A stretch of DNA of 64,000 nt, from the NCBI RefSeq assembly GCF_003651225.1, contig NZ_RCDB01000002.1, positions 372,001 through 436,000 of the forward strand, read 5' to 3'. Origin of the DNA: Microbacterium telephonicum (GTDB lineage Bacteria > Actinomycetota > Actinomycetes > Actinomycetales > Microbacteriaceae). Position 1 is the first letter of the stretch. Each line of letters opens with the position of its first letter. A program made the translations under genes and the position numbers. The notes beneath the pieces are model-generated. The model saw nothing but the letters and a program-made list of their open reading frames with translations. It was not told the origin of the DNA and did not search any database. This document shows, piece after piece, positions 26,859 to 35,387 of this stretch.

Positions 26859-27625
26859 CGCACCCGTGGTTCCGCGGCGAGACGCCGCGGGTGCTGGCTC
26901 ATCGCGGGTTCGTACCGGCGGATGCCGAGGGCGTCGTCGAGAACACGCTCGCCGCCGTCGCCGGTGCGCATGCGGCGGGGGCGACGTATGTGGAGTCGGA
27001 CTGCCATCTCACGCGCGACGGCGTCGTGGTGCTGTTCCACGACGCCGACCTGTCGCGGGTGACGGGGGATCCGCGACGCGTCGACGAGCTCACGGTGCGC
27101 GAACTGGAGCAGATCATGTCGACGCGCGGCGGGCTGCTGACCTTCGCGCAGGCGCTCTCGTCGTTTCCCACGCTGCGGTTCAATCTCGATGTGAAGGCGG
27201 CCGGCGCCGCGGACGCCGTCGGCAGCGGCGTGGCCCGGGACGCCGACCGGGTGCTCGTGGCGAGCTTCTCCGACGGGCGCCGCCGCGCCGCCCTCGCCGC
27301 GGCCCGTGACCGCGGCGGCGTCCCCGCCGCCTCGGCCGGAACCGGAACGATCGTGCGGATGCTGCTCGCGCACGCACTGGGCTCCTCGAAGCTCGTCGCG
27401 CGCACACTGCGCGACGTGGATGCCCTCCAGGTGCCCGAGCGTCAGGGGCCGCTGCGCATCGTCACCCGCCGGTTCGTCGAGGCCGCCCACCGCGCCGGCG
27501 TCGAGGTGCACGTGTGGACGGTCAACGATCCCGCGGCGATGGCTCGCCTGCTCGACCTCGGCGTCGACGGGCTCGTCACCGACCGCGCGGATCTGGCGCT
27601 TTCCGTCGTCGCGTCGCGCCGCTGA
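26855..27625 (+). CDS. Glycerophosphodiester phosphodiesterase family protein
   Basis: 256 residues, no signal peptide. Cleaves glycerophosphodiesters to glycerol-3-phosphate and an alcohol. Catalytic features of the TIM barrel are visible: VLAHRGF, the metal-binding ESDCHLTRDGVVVLFHD, FNLDVK, and the C-terminal VHVWTVNDPAAMARLLDLGVDGLVTD. The GTG start overlaps the SPFH stop (GTGA), making a three-gene coupled operon that ties a lipid-head-group hydrolase to a membrane-domain organiser. Confidence 0.9.
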   Translation: MTHPWFRGETPRVLAHRGFVPADAEGVVENTLAAVAGAHAAGATYVESDCHLTRDGVVVLFHDADLSRVTGDPRRVDELTVRELEQIMSTRGGLLTFAQALSSFPTLRFNLDVKAAGAADAVGSGVARDADRVLVASFSDGRRRAALAAARDRGGVPAASAGTGTIVRMLLAHALGSSKLVARTLRDVDALQVPERQGPLRIVTRRFVEAAHRAGVEVHVWTVNDPAAMARLLDLGVDGLVTDRADLALSVVASRR

Positions 27626-27743
27626 CAGCGCCGAGAACCCCGGGCGCATATCTTCACCGATCCGCCGTGCCTCGGGGCTGGGGATCCCCTGTGAAAGTCG
27701 GTAGCCCCGGGCCCGCTCGGATGATCCGCACAGGTGGACGCGT

Positions 27744-27749
27744 TATACC
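27744..27749 (+). promoter_or_regulatory. Possible -10 TATACC for rbpA
   Basis: An AT-rich hexamer in an otherwise GC-rich leader, 26 bases before the rbpA ATG. The strength of the match is modest. Confidence 0.35.
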
Positions 27750-27775
27750 TGAACGTCGGACGAGAGGACCACACA

Positions 27776-28150
27776 ATGGCAGATCGCAGCCTGCGCGGCA
27801 TCCGGCTCGGCGCTTCCAGCCTACAGAGCGAGGAAGGCGTCGTGTTCCACGAGCGCGCGAACCACACCTACGTCTGCACCCAGTGCGGACGCGAAACCAC
27901 CCTGACCTTCGCGGCGGACGCCGAGGTTCCCGAGGCCTGGGAGTGCCGCACGTGCGGTGCCGAGGCCGTCCTGCGCGTCGGCGACACCGTCGTCGAGATC
28001 GATCACTCGGGCGACAAGGCCGCGCGCACGCACTGGGACATGCTCATGGAGCGCCGCACCATCCCCGAGCTGGAAGAGCTGCTCGAGGAGCGTCTCGCGC
28101 TTCTGCGCGAGCGTCGCGGCAAGGGCAGCACGGAGCGCCTGAGCGCCTGA
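27776..28150 (+). CDS. rbpA: RNA polymerase-binding protein RbpA
   Basis: 124-residue actinobacterial transcription factor that stabilises the housekeeping sigma on RNA polymerase and helps open promoters. The N-terminal tail ADRSLRGIRLGASSLQSE, the core YVCTQCGRETTLTFA with AWECRTCG (four cysteines), and the C-terminal helical sigma-interacting part THWDMLMERRTIPELEELLEERL (read as two pieces) are all family hallmarks. ATG at 27776 with GAGAGGA 7 bases upstream is preferred to an in-frame ATG at 27734. Confidence 0.95.
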   Translation: MADRSLRGIRLGASSLQSEEGVVFHERANHTYVCTQCGRETTLTFAADAEVPEAWECRTCGAEAVLRVGDTVVEIDHSGDKAARTHWDMLMERRTIPELEELLEERLALLRERRGKGSTERLSA

Positions 28151-28156
28151 TCCGAA

Positions 28157-29767
28157 TCAGACCTCGTTGATGCCGGTCCCCTCGGGGGCCGGCATCTTCG
28201 CTTCGCGGCGGCGGCGCACCGTCGCGACGACGCCGATCGCGACGAGTGCGGCGAGGCTCCCCCACCCGAGCACGGCCTGGATGCCGGCGCCGAGGGTGAC
28301 GGCCGGCGTCGCCCCGGTGCGCAGCGGCACGTCGGTGAGCATCGCGCCGGCCTCGGCTTCGGGCAGACCGTCGATCTCGGTCCCGTCGGGCGCGATCACC
28401 TGGCTCGTGCCCACCGTCGAGAGGTTCACGACGCTGCGGCCGGTCTCGATCGCGCGCATGCGGGCGAACGCGAGTTGTTGCAGGTTCTCGTCGGTGCCGC
28501 GGAAGTCGGCATTGTTGGTCTGGAACACGTAGATCTCGGCGCCGTCCTGTGCACCGGACCAGATCACGTCGTCGTAGATGACGTCGAAGCAGATGGCGAG
28601 CCCGACGCCGACGCCGTCCACGTCGAAGAACGGCGGGTTGGTGCCGGGCGTGTACTCGCGCTGGATCAGTGAGATGAGATCGGGGGCGATCATCTCGAAG
28701 AACCAGCGGTCGGGCACGTACTCCCCCATCGGCACCGGGTGGCTCTTGTCGTGGATGGCGACCGGATTCTCCTCGCCGCCCGCCAGCGCATCGCCGGGCT
28801 GCCACAGCATCGACGAGTTGAAGACGTCGTCGCCACGCTGCGTCGCGGCGTTGACGATCAGCGGCGCATCGATCCGGTTCGCGAGGCGGTCGAGCACGCG
28901 CGCGACGGACGGGTTGTTCAGCGGATCGCCGTCGATCCCGCCTTCGGGCCACACGAGCACGTCCATGTCCTCGTCCAGCAGCGGTTCCGTCGCTTCCAGC
29001 TGGGCGTCGAGCACGCCGAAGGGCGCACGCTCGTCGAAGTACCCGGCGGGTCCGTTGCCCTGCACCGCACCCACACGCCACGTGCCGGCATCCTGTGTCG
29101 GGAACGCCGGAAGCAGGAACAGCACGAGCACCGTGAGTGCGGCCGGCAGCAGCGTGCGCACGTCGCGCCGGCTCTGCGACCGCACGACCTCGACGGCGGC
29201 GGCGACGGCGAAGACCATGAGGAAGCCCAGCCCGCTCACCCCCGTCCACGAGGCGACGTGCGCGAGGGGGCTCTCGGACTGGCTCATGCCGATGCGCGCC
29301 CACGGGAAGCCCGTGTACGGCCACGTGCCCATCCAGAGCTCCCGCGCCGTCCACAGCCCCGCCACGAGCGCGGGCAGCGCGATCAGTCGCCCCCAGCGCC
29401 CGGGGGCCACGCACGGCAGCCATCGGTAGGCGAGCACGATGCCGAGGCCGCCGACGGCGCTCAGCACCGTCTCGATGCCGGCGAGCCCGATGAGAGGGAG
29501 CACCCCGAGATAGCGGGTGATCCACTGGATGTGCAGGAAGTAGAAGGTGCCGGCGAACACGGCGCCCACCGCGAGTCCCGCCCACAGGCCTCGGCCGATG
29601 AGCGGGACGATCCCCGCCGCGACCCCCACGAATGCGAGCGGCCACCAGCCCACATCGGGATAGGCGAGATCGAGCACGGCGCCGCCGACGGCGGACACGA
29701 CGAGCGCCGCCCAGAAGGGCAGGACGGGCCGCGGGCGATGCGCGCGGCGGGAGGAGCGCCGCACCAT
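28157..29767 (-). CDS. lnt: Apolipoprotein N-acyltransferase
   Basis: 536-residue inner-membrane enzyme adding the third acyl chain to lipoproteins. About eight hydrophobic helices precede the nitrilase-like periplasmic domain. The catalytic Glu is in VLVWPEGGID, Lys in IHDKSHPVPMGEYVPDR and Cys in LAICFDVIYDD. A last helix is near the C terminus. The start ATG shares one base with the helY stop (TGATG), so it is the last gene of tatA-tatC-helY-lnt. It converges on rbpA 6 bases away. Confidence 0.93.
   Translation of the reverse strand: MVRRSSRRAHRPRPVLPFWAALVVSAVGGAVLDLAYPDVGWWPLAFVGVAAGIVPLIGRGLWAGLAVGAVFAGTFYFLHIQWITRYLGVLPLIGLAGIETVLSAVGGLGIVLAYRWLPCVAPGRWGRLIALPALVAGLWTARELWMGTWPYTGFPWARIGMSQSESPLAHVASWTGVSGLGFLMVFAVAAAVEVVRSQSRRDVRTLLPAALTVLVLFLLPAFPTQDAGTWRVGAVQGNGPAGYFDERAPFGVLDAQLEATEPLLDEDMDVLVWPEGGIDGDPLNNPSVARVLDRLANRIDAPLIVNAATQRGDDVFNSSMLWQPGDALAGGEENPVAIHDKSHPVPMGEYVPDRWFFEMIAPDLISLIQREYTPGTNPPFFDVDGVGVGLAICFDVIYDDVIWSGAQDGAEIYVFQTNNADFRGTDENLQQLAFARMRAIETGRSVVNLSTVGTSQVIAPDGTEIDGLPEAEAGAMLTDVPLRTGATPAVTLGAGIQAVLGWGSLAALVAIGVVATVRRRREAKMPAPEGTGINEV
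28169..28196 (+). terminator. rbpA terminator hairpin inside the lnt 3' end
   Basis: GATGCCGG...CCGGCATC (28169-28176/28189-28196), 19 bases after the rbpA stop, embedded in the last codons of lnt. Confidence 0.55.
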
Positions 29768-32229
29768 CACATCGAGCTGTAGGCGACGATGCCGCGGCGG
29801 ACGGCGTCGAGCGCCCGCCGCGCGGTCCCCGCGATCTGCGCGTCGGCGACGAGGGAGAGCTGGTCGAGGAGGTCGATGGTCTGCTTCGCCCAGCGTACGA
29901 AGTCGCCCGCGGGGAGATCGGCTTCGGCGAGCACCCGGTCCAGCGCCGCGCCGCGTGCCCATGCGTGCATCGCCGGGGCGAGCCCCGAGGCGACGGGCTC
30001 CGTGCCGGGAAGGCGGTGGTCGCGTTCGAGTTCGTCCAGTCGCGACCACAGCTCCTGTGTGCGCGAGAGCGCCTCGCGGAACGCGCCGCGCGGCAGGCCG
30101 TGCTCCCCCGGTCCGCCCTCGTCTCGGCGCGGCTCGTAGACGAGGCAGCACGCGAGCGCCGCCAGGGCGGGCGCGTCCAGCGACCGCCACAGGCCCTGAC
30201 GCAGCGATTCGGCGACGAGCAGGTCGCGTTCACCGTAGATGCGCCGCATGGTGGCACCGGCATCCGTCAGGCTCGTACGTCCCGCCTCGTCGACCTGCAC
30301 GTATTCGAGGGCCGCGAGCACATCGACGACGCGGTCGAAGACGCGCGCCACGGTGCCGGTGCGCGTGTCGATCTGCCGGCGCAGCTTGTCGGTCTGGCGC
30401 CGCAGCTTCTCGTACCGCTCCCCCCAGCGGGCGTGATGCTCGCGATCGGGACACGAGTGGCACGGGTGGCGCTGCAGCCGGCGCCGCAGCGACTGGATCT
30501 CGCGCTGTCGCTTCTCGCGGATCTTCGCCGGCGCAGTGCGATCGTTGCGGTTGAGCTTCTCGGCGTCGCTGAGCTCGCGGCGCAGCGCCGCATACTCGGC
30601 GAAGTCGCCGCGGTCGCAGCGCATCGCCTCCGCGTAGCCGGCCAGCGACTCCTCAGCCTCCTTGACCTGCCGGGCGAGCCCCACCACGGCACGGTCGGCC
30701 TGGAACTGCGCGAACGACGACTCGAGGATCTCGCGTGCCCGGGGCCTCCCGAACTGGTCGATGAGGTTCACGGCCATGTTGTACGTGGGCCGGAAGCTGG
30801 AGTTCAACGGGTACGTGCGGCGGGAGGCGAGCGCCGCGACAGCCTGCGGGTCGAGGGCCTCCGTCCACTGGATGACGGCGTGGCCTTCGACATCGATGCC
30901 CCGGCGCCCGGCCCGGCCGGTCAGCTGGGTGTACTCGCCCGCCGTGATCGCGACACGAGCCTCGCCGTTGAACTTCTCGAGCTTCTCGAGCACAACGGTG
31001 CGCGCCGGCATGTTGATGCCGAGCGCCAGGGTCTCGGTCGCGAACACGACTTTGACGAGCTTGCGCTGGAACAGCTCCTCGACGATCTCCTTGAACGCCG
31101 GCAGCAGCCCGGCGTGGTGCGACGCGATGCCCCGCTCCAGGTTCTCGCGCCACTCCCAGAAACCGAGCACCGCGAGGTCTTCGTCGGCGAGGGTGCGGGT
31201 GCGTTCGTCGACGATGCGACGGATCTCGTCGCGCTCCTCACGGTCGGTCAGGCGCACGCCGGCGCGCCGCACCTGCTGCACCGCGGCGTCGCAGCCGACC
31301 CGGCTGAAGATGAAGAAGATCGCCGGCAGCAGCGTGCTGCGCTCGAGCAGCTCCACGACCTGCGGCCGGTCCATGCGCTCGATGCGCTGCGCGTTGGCGG
31401 AACGGATCGGGCGCTTGCCGCCCCGGAACGGCCGGCGCTGCCCGCCGGCCGACCGGTACTCCTGTGCGCGACGGTTGTTCTCGAACGACGCGCCCTTGAC
31501 CGACCGCAGCCGCATGAGCTCCTGGTTGACCTGCGCCGTCGCGACCCCGGCGCGGTCATCGAACAGCGGCAGCAGATCGCCGCGCACGAGCACGTGCTGC
31601 TCGAGCGGTACGGGCCTGGTCTCGGACACGATGACCTCGGTGTCGCCGCGCACGGTGTCGAGCCAGTCGCCGAACTCCTCGGCGTTGGACACCGTCGCCG
31701 ACAGCGACACGAGCCGCACGCTCGGCGGCAGGTGGATGATGACCTCTTCCCACACCGCGCCGCGGAACCGGTCGGCGAGGTAGTGCACCTCGTCCATCAC
31801 GACGAAGCGCAGACCCCGCAGCGCCGGCGAATCGGCATACAGCATGTTGCGCAGCACCTCGGTGGTCATCACGACCACGCGGGCGTTGCCGTTGATGTTG
31901 GTGTCGCCGGTGAGAAGCCCCACCTCGTCCTCGCCGTAGACGGCCTGCAACTCGCGGAACTTCTGGTTCGACAGCGCCTTCATGGGCGTCGTGTAGAACG
32001 CCTTGTCGCCGGGTTCGCGCATCGCCAGGTGCACGGCGAACTCGCCGACGATCGTCTTGCCGGCGCCGGTGGGGGCGGCCACCAGCACGCTCCGGCCGTC
32101 TTCGAGCGCGTGGCATCCGGCGATCTGGAACGGATCGAGGTCGAACCGCTGCGCCGACGCGAACTGCGCCGTGACGGGGTGGGACTGCACCGACTGCGCC
32201 CGGGCGTAGCGATCCGCGGGCGAGCTCAC
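29767..32229 (-). CDS. helY: Ski2/Mtr4-like DEAD-box helicase HelY
   Basis: 820-residue ATP-dependent RNA/DNA helicase of the Ski2-like group, always found beside tatA-tatC in actinobacteria. Walker A APTGAGKT, motif Ia TTPMKALSNQKF, motif II VVMDEVHYLADRFRG, motif III SLSATVSNAEEF, then the second RecA domain with QLTGRAGRRGID. A Cys/His cluster (HPCHSCPDREHH) and a helical C-terminal domain follow. The GTG start at 32229 overlaps the tatC stop (GTGA). Confidence 0.93.
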   Translation of the reverse strand: MSSPADRYARAQSVQSHPVTAQFASAQRFDLDPFQIAGCHALEDGRSVLVAAPTGAGKTIVGEFAVHLAMREPGDKAFYTTPMKALSNQKFRELQAVYGEDEVGLLTGDTNINGNARVVVMTTEVLRNMLYADSPALRGLRFVVMDEVHYLADRFRGAVWEEVIIHLPPSVRLVSLSATVSNAEEFGDWLDTVRGDTEVIVSETRPVPLEQHVLVRGDLLPLFDDRAGVATAQVNQELMRLRSVKGASFENNRRAQEYRSAGGQRRPFRGGKRPIRSANAQRIERMDRPQVVELLERSTLLPAIFFIFSRVGCDAAVQQVRRAGVRLTDREERDEIRRIVDERTRTLADEDLAVLGFWEWRENLERGIASHHAGLLPAFKEIVEELFQRKLVKVVFATETLALGINMPARTVVLEKLEKFNGEARVAITAGEYTQLTGRAGRRGIDVEGHAVIQWTEALDPQAVAALASRRTYPLNSSFRPTYNMAVNLIDQFGRPRAREILESSFAQFQADRAVVGLARQVKEAEESLAGYAEAMRCDRGDFAEYAALRRELSDAEKLNRNDRTAPAKIREKRQREIQSLRRRLQRHPCHSCPDREHHARWGERYEKLRRQTDKLRRQIDTRTGTVARVFDRVVDVLAALEYVQVDEAGRTSLTDAGATMRRIYGERDLLVAESLRQGLWRSLDAPALAALACCLVYEPRRDEGGPGEHGLPRGAFREALSRTQELWSRLDELERDHRLPGTEPVASGLAPAMHAWARGAALDRVLAEADLPAGDFVRWAKQTIDLLDQLSLVADAQIAGTARRALDAVRRGIVAYSSM

Positions 32230-33038
32230 AGTTCGAGACCCTGGGCTCTCTCCCGCTTGCTGCGGCGCCGGTCGAACAGCATCGACAGCCCGGCCGCGGC
32301 GAAGAAGAGGACGGTCAGGATGCCGGCCAGCAGCAGCATGCTCACCACGTCGGCCGAGGGGGTCGCGAGGGCGGCGAAGATCGTGGCGATGAGGATCGCC
32401 GCCCGCCAGCCCTTGAGGATCGCCTTGCCGCTCATGACGCCCGCGAGGTTGAGGGCGACGAGGAACACGGGCAGCACGAACGACACCCCGACGACGACCA
32501 GCAGCTTGAAGACGAAGTCGTAGTAGTACTTCGAGTCGTAGATGTTCGACGCGCCCTCGGGGGTGAAGGTGGCCATCAGCTCGACGATGTGCGGCATGAT
32601 CAGCCAGCCGACGAACACCCCGCCGAAGAACAGCGGGATGGCCGCCGCGACGAACCCGATCGTGTAGCGGATCTCCTTGCGGGTGAGGCCGGGCATGAGG
32701 AACGCCCAGAGCTGCCAGAGCCACACCGGAGCCGAGATGAGGATGCCGACGGCGAACGAGATCCGCAGGCGCATGTCGAAGGGCCCGGTGATGCTCTGGT
32801 ACATGAGCGTCACGAAGTCGTCCTCGCCGCGCTGCTCCGCGACGACGCGGATGGGTTCGGTCATCGCCCAGATGATCGCGTCGGTGAAGATCCAGGCGAC
32901 GATCATGCCGACGACCAGCGCGATCGCGCCGATGACGAACCGCTTTCGCAGTTCCCTCAGATGGGCGGCGAGGGACATCCGCCGATCCCGTGCGGGGCCG
33001 TCGTCCTCTCCGAGACGCGGGCGTTCGGCCGTGGCCAC
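32226..33038 (-). CDS. tatC: Twin-arginine translocase subunit TatC
   Basis: 270-residue receptor subunit of the Tat export system for folded proteins. Six membrane helices; the conserved N-terminal SLAAHLRELRKRF and the first periplasmic loop, plus LRISFAVGILISAPVWLWQLWAFLMPGL (given here as landmark in parts), are typical. The Arg/Lys-rich C terminus faces the cytoplasm. It lies between tatA and helY; only 6 bases separate it from tatA. Confidence 0.96.
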   Translation of the reverse strand: MATAERPRLGEDDGPARDRRMSLAAHLRELRKRFVIGAIALVVGMIVAWIFTDAIIWAMTEPIRVVAEQRGEDDFVTLMYQSITGPFDMRLRISFAVGILISAPVWLWQLWAFLMPGLTRKEIRYTIGFVAAAIPLFFGGVFVGWLIMPHIVELMATFTPEGASNIYDSKYYYDFVFKLLVVVGVSFVLPVFLVALNLAGVMSGKAILKGWRAAILIATIFAALATPSADVVSMLLLAGILTVLFFAAAGLSMLFDRRRSKRERAQGLEL

Positions 33039-33044
33039 GTCCGG

Positions 33045-33293
33045 TTACGGCTTGGTGTCGGTACCGGCGTCCGGGCCCGCCGCGGGAGGCGGCGTCGTGT
33101 CGACGGATGCCGGGGTGGTCGTGGACCCGCCCGAGGCGGCGTCCTCGTCCTTCATCGCCTTCATCTCACCCTTGAACACGCGGGCGGACTGACCCATGCT
33201 CTTCGCGAGCGCCGGCAGCTTCGCCGCGCCGAACAGCAGCAGGATGACGATGAGGATGATCAGCAGATGCCAGCCGGTCATGCCTTGGAACAT
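33045..33293 (-). CDS. tatA: Twin-arginine translocase subunit TatA
   Basis: 82 residues: one membrane helix (HLLIILIVILLLFGAAKLP) with the conserved FGAAKLP hinge, an amphipathic helix (LAKSMGQSARVFKGEMKAM), and a Thr/Pro/Asp-rich tail. It oligomerises to form the Tat pore. The ribosome site GAGGAGGAG sits 6 bases before the ATG. It leads the operon tatA-tatC-helY-lnt. Confidence 0.95.
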   Translation of the reverse strand: MFQGMTGWHLLIILIVILLLFGAAKLPALAKSMGQSARVFKGEMKAMKDEDAASGGSTTTPASVDTTPPPAAGPDAGTDTKP

Positions 33294-33345
33294 GAGGGTC
33301 TCCTCCTCGGTGGGGTGGGGACAGTCTAACCGGCGACCGTATGCG

Positions 33346-34305
33346 TCAGCCGTACTGCGCGAGTCCCGCGTCTGCCCACGCCGCGGCGGCGTGTCGCGCG
33401 GCGGCGGGGGCGCGCACCTCGAAGGCGCCGGCGTGCCGGGCGGCGAGCCGCTTGAGGCTGCGCTCGTCGGCGACCCGCAGCTGCGCGTCGCGGAACTCCC
33501 CCGTGCCGGTCACCGACTGCGGATCGAGGAACCCGGCCAGCAGCGGCAGGATCTCCGGACGCACCCGCACGTCGACGACGGCATCCGTCTCGCTGGGTTC
33601 GAACAGCTCGGGGACGATCTCGGCACCGTGGCTGATGGGCACGTCGGTGAGCTGCACGCCTTCGACGCGGTCGAGGTGGAAGGTGCGCATCGCCTGTCGC
33701 AGGTGGCACCAGCCCTGCAGGTACCACTGGCCTGCCGCGACGTGCACCTTGACGGGGTCGACGGTGCGCGTCATGGTCGCCCGCTCGGGCGGCGTGTACG
33801 CGAACGAGACGGCCACGCCGCGGCGCAGGGCCTCGGCGACGGTGACCCGCACGTCGTCGACCGCGTCGGGGGCGACGACGACGTCGGCGGGACGCGCCGA
33901 GGCGCCTCGGGCGAGTTTGGCGAGCAGACCCTGCACGGTGTCGCTGTCGCCGACGCCGGGCAGACCGGCGGCGAGCTGCAGCCCCGCCAGCAGCGCGGCC
34001 GCCTCGCGTGCGGTGAACCGCGGCACCCGCTCGAGCCCCACACTGTTGGTGATGACGATGCGGTCCTGCGTGTCCAGCAGATCCCAGTCGATGTCGAACA
34101 GGTCGTTGGCCATCTGCCAGAACCCGCTCTCACCGGGCAGTCCGATCACCGTGAGCTTCTCGACCATGCCGCGCATCTGCGCGGGGGTCACGTCGAAGTC
34201 GGCGGCGGCCTCGTCGAGCGACACCTCTCCCTTGCCGATCAGGTAGGGCACGAGCTGCAGGATGAGCGCGGCGCGGTCCGTCGCCAGCAGCGGCTGCGGG
34301 CTCAT
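33346..34305 (-). CDS. pafC: WYL-domain regulator PafC
   Basis: 319-residue transcription factor half. Helix-turn-helix at about 10-60 (LVPYLIGKGEVSLDEAAADFDV), then the WYL domain at about 140-230 (VAVSFAYTPPERATMTRTVDP and VAAGQWYLQGWCHLRQAMRTFHLDR), then a C-terminal extension. With PafB it forms the mycobacterial activator of the LexA/RecA-independent DNA damage response. It overlaps pafB by 4 bases. Confidence 0.93.
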   Translation of the reverse strand: MSPQPLLATDRAALILQLVPYLIGKGEVSLDEAAADFDVTPAQMRGMVEKLTVIGLPGESGFWQMANDLFDIDWDLLDTQDRIVITNSVGLERVPRFTAREAAALLAGLQLAAGLPGVGDSDTVQGLLAKLARGASARPADVVVAPDAVDDVRVTVAEALRRGVAVSFAYTPPERATMTRTVDPVKVHVAAGQWYLQGWCHLRQAMRTFHLDRVEGVQLTDVPISHGAEIVPELFEPSETDAVVDVRVRPEILPLLAGFLDPQSVTGTGEFRDAQLRVADERSLKRLAARHAGAFEVRAPAAARHAAAAWADAGLAQYG

Positions 34306-35309
34306 GCGGCACTTCCCGCGGAAACATCGTCGCGGTGGCGCGCGGCGGCCTGCCGCAGCCGCGCGACGACCTCGGTGCGCAACTGCGCGGGCTCGACCAC
34401 CCGCACCTCGGGGCCGTAGGAGGCGAGTTCGTCGGCGAAGACGTGCACGTCGACGAACGGCACGCGGATGCCCTGCTCGGCGGGCTCGGCCCGACGGTGC
34501 AGGCGCAGCGCCGCCTCGGTGCCGGGAGCCACCTCCAGCAGCGCCCGCTGCCGGTCGGCGACCGCCCGAAGCCCCGCCAGGGCGCGCTCCCCCGCGCCGT
34601 CGCGCAGTGCCAGGTCGAAGCCGGTGCGCGTGATCACGACGTCGGACGCGATGCGTGAGAGCAGGAAGGTTCGATCGTCGTCCTGGTCGAGGTCGAACCC
34701 GAACAGGTGCCAGCGCGCCTCGTACTCGACGAGCGCGAGCGGCTGCACACGACGCCGACGCACGGCATCCTCGCCGCCCTTGAGGTAGTCGAACTCGACG
34801 ACCCGCGCCTGCTCGATCGCGCTCTGCAGCGGAGCGAAGGACGCCTCGCGCAGGCTGATCCGGGGCGCGTACCCGATGATCGGGGCGTCGACCTCGATGC
34901 CGAGCGCGCTGATCTTGCGCAGCGCCCGCCGGGCATCGGCCGACATCGAGCTCTCGCTCCAGACGCCGCCGGCGAGGTTCAGGACGGCGAGCTCCGCGGG
35001 GCTGAAGGTGATGTCGGCGGGAAGCTCGTATTCGGCGGTGGGGACGCGGTAGCGCGCCTCGCGCAGATCGTCGGGGTCGGCGTGGTCGCCGATCGTCTCG
35101 ATGGGAACCCCGAGACCTCGCAGGTTCTCCTTGTCGCGCTCGAACATCTTCTCGAGGGCGTCCTTCGACGCCCCCGACTCGTGCTGTTCGCGGTACCCCG
35201 ACACCGACGAGAGGATCGCGTCCTTCGTCAGTCCCTGCTCGGTCGCCAGCAGCGCGACGACGAGGTTCACGAGGCGCTCCTCGGGAGCCGCGCGGAAGTC
35301 GGATGCCAC
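34302..35309 (-). CDS. pafB: WYL-domain regulator PafB
   Basis: Partner of PafC in the damage-response activator, 335 residues from this GTG. Winged helix (EERLVNLVVALLATEQGLTKDAILSSV in two parts), a middle linker, the WYL domain (RVVEFDYLKGGEDAVRRRRVQPLALVEYEARWHLFGFDLD, read in parts) and the WCX-type C-terminal domain. The GTG at 35309 lies 7 bases after TAGGAT, the leaderless geometry; the ATG at 35318 would overlap that -10 and is less likely. In mycobacteria pafA precedes pafB; here an FKBP gene does. Confidence 0.9.
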   Translation of the reverse strand: MASDFRAAPEERLVNLVVALLATEQGLTKDAILSSVSGYREQHESGASKDALEKMFERDKENLRGLGVPIETIGDHADPDDLREARYRVPTAEYELPADITFSPAELAVLNLAGGVWSESSMSADARRALRKISALGIEVDAPIIGYAPRISLREASFAPLQSAIEQARVVEFDYLKGGEDAVRRRRVQPLALVEYEARWHLFGFDLDQDDDRTFLLSRIASDVVITRTGFDLALRDGAGERALAGLRAVADRQRALLEVAPGTEAALRLHRRAEPAEQGIRVPFVDVHVFADELASYGPEVRVVEPAQLRTEVVARLRQAAARHRDDVSAGSAA

Positions 35310-35316
35310 GCGCTTC

Positions 35317-35322
35317 ATCCTA
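35317..35322 (-). promoter_or_regulatory. Leaderless -10 TAGGAT for pafB
   Basis: TAGGAT on the minus strand, 7 bases before the GTG at 35309; it includes the ATG at 35318-35316 in part. Confidence 0.45.
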
Positions 35323-35387
35323 GGCCGAGCCCGGGGCGCCGGGCCGTCAGCGCGCGGACGACGGCGAGGTCTCCCGCCGCCGTCGGG

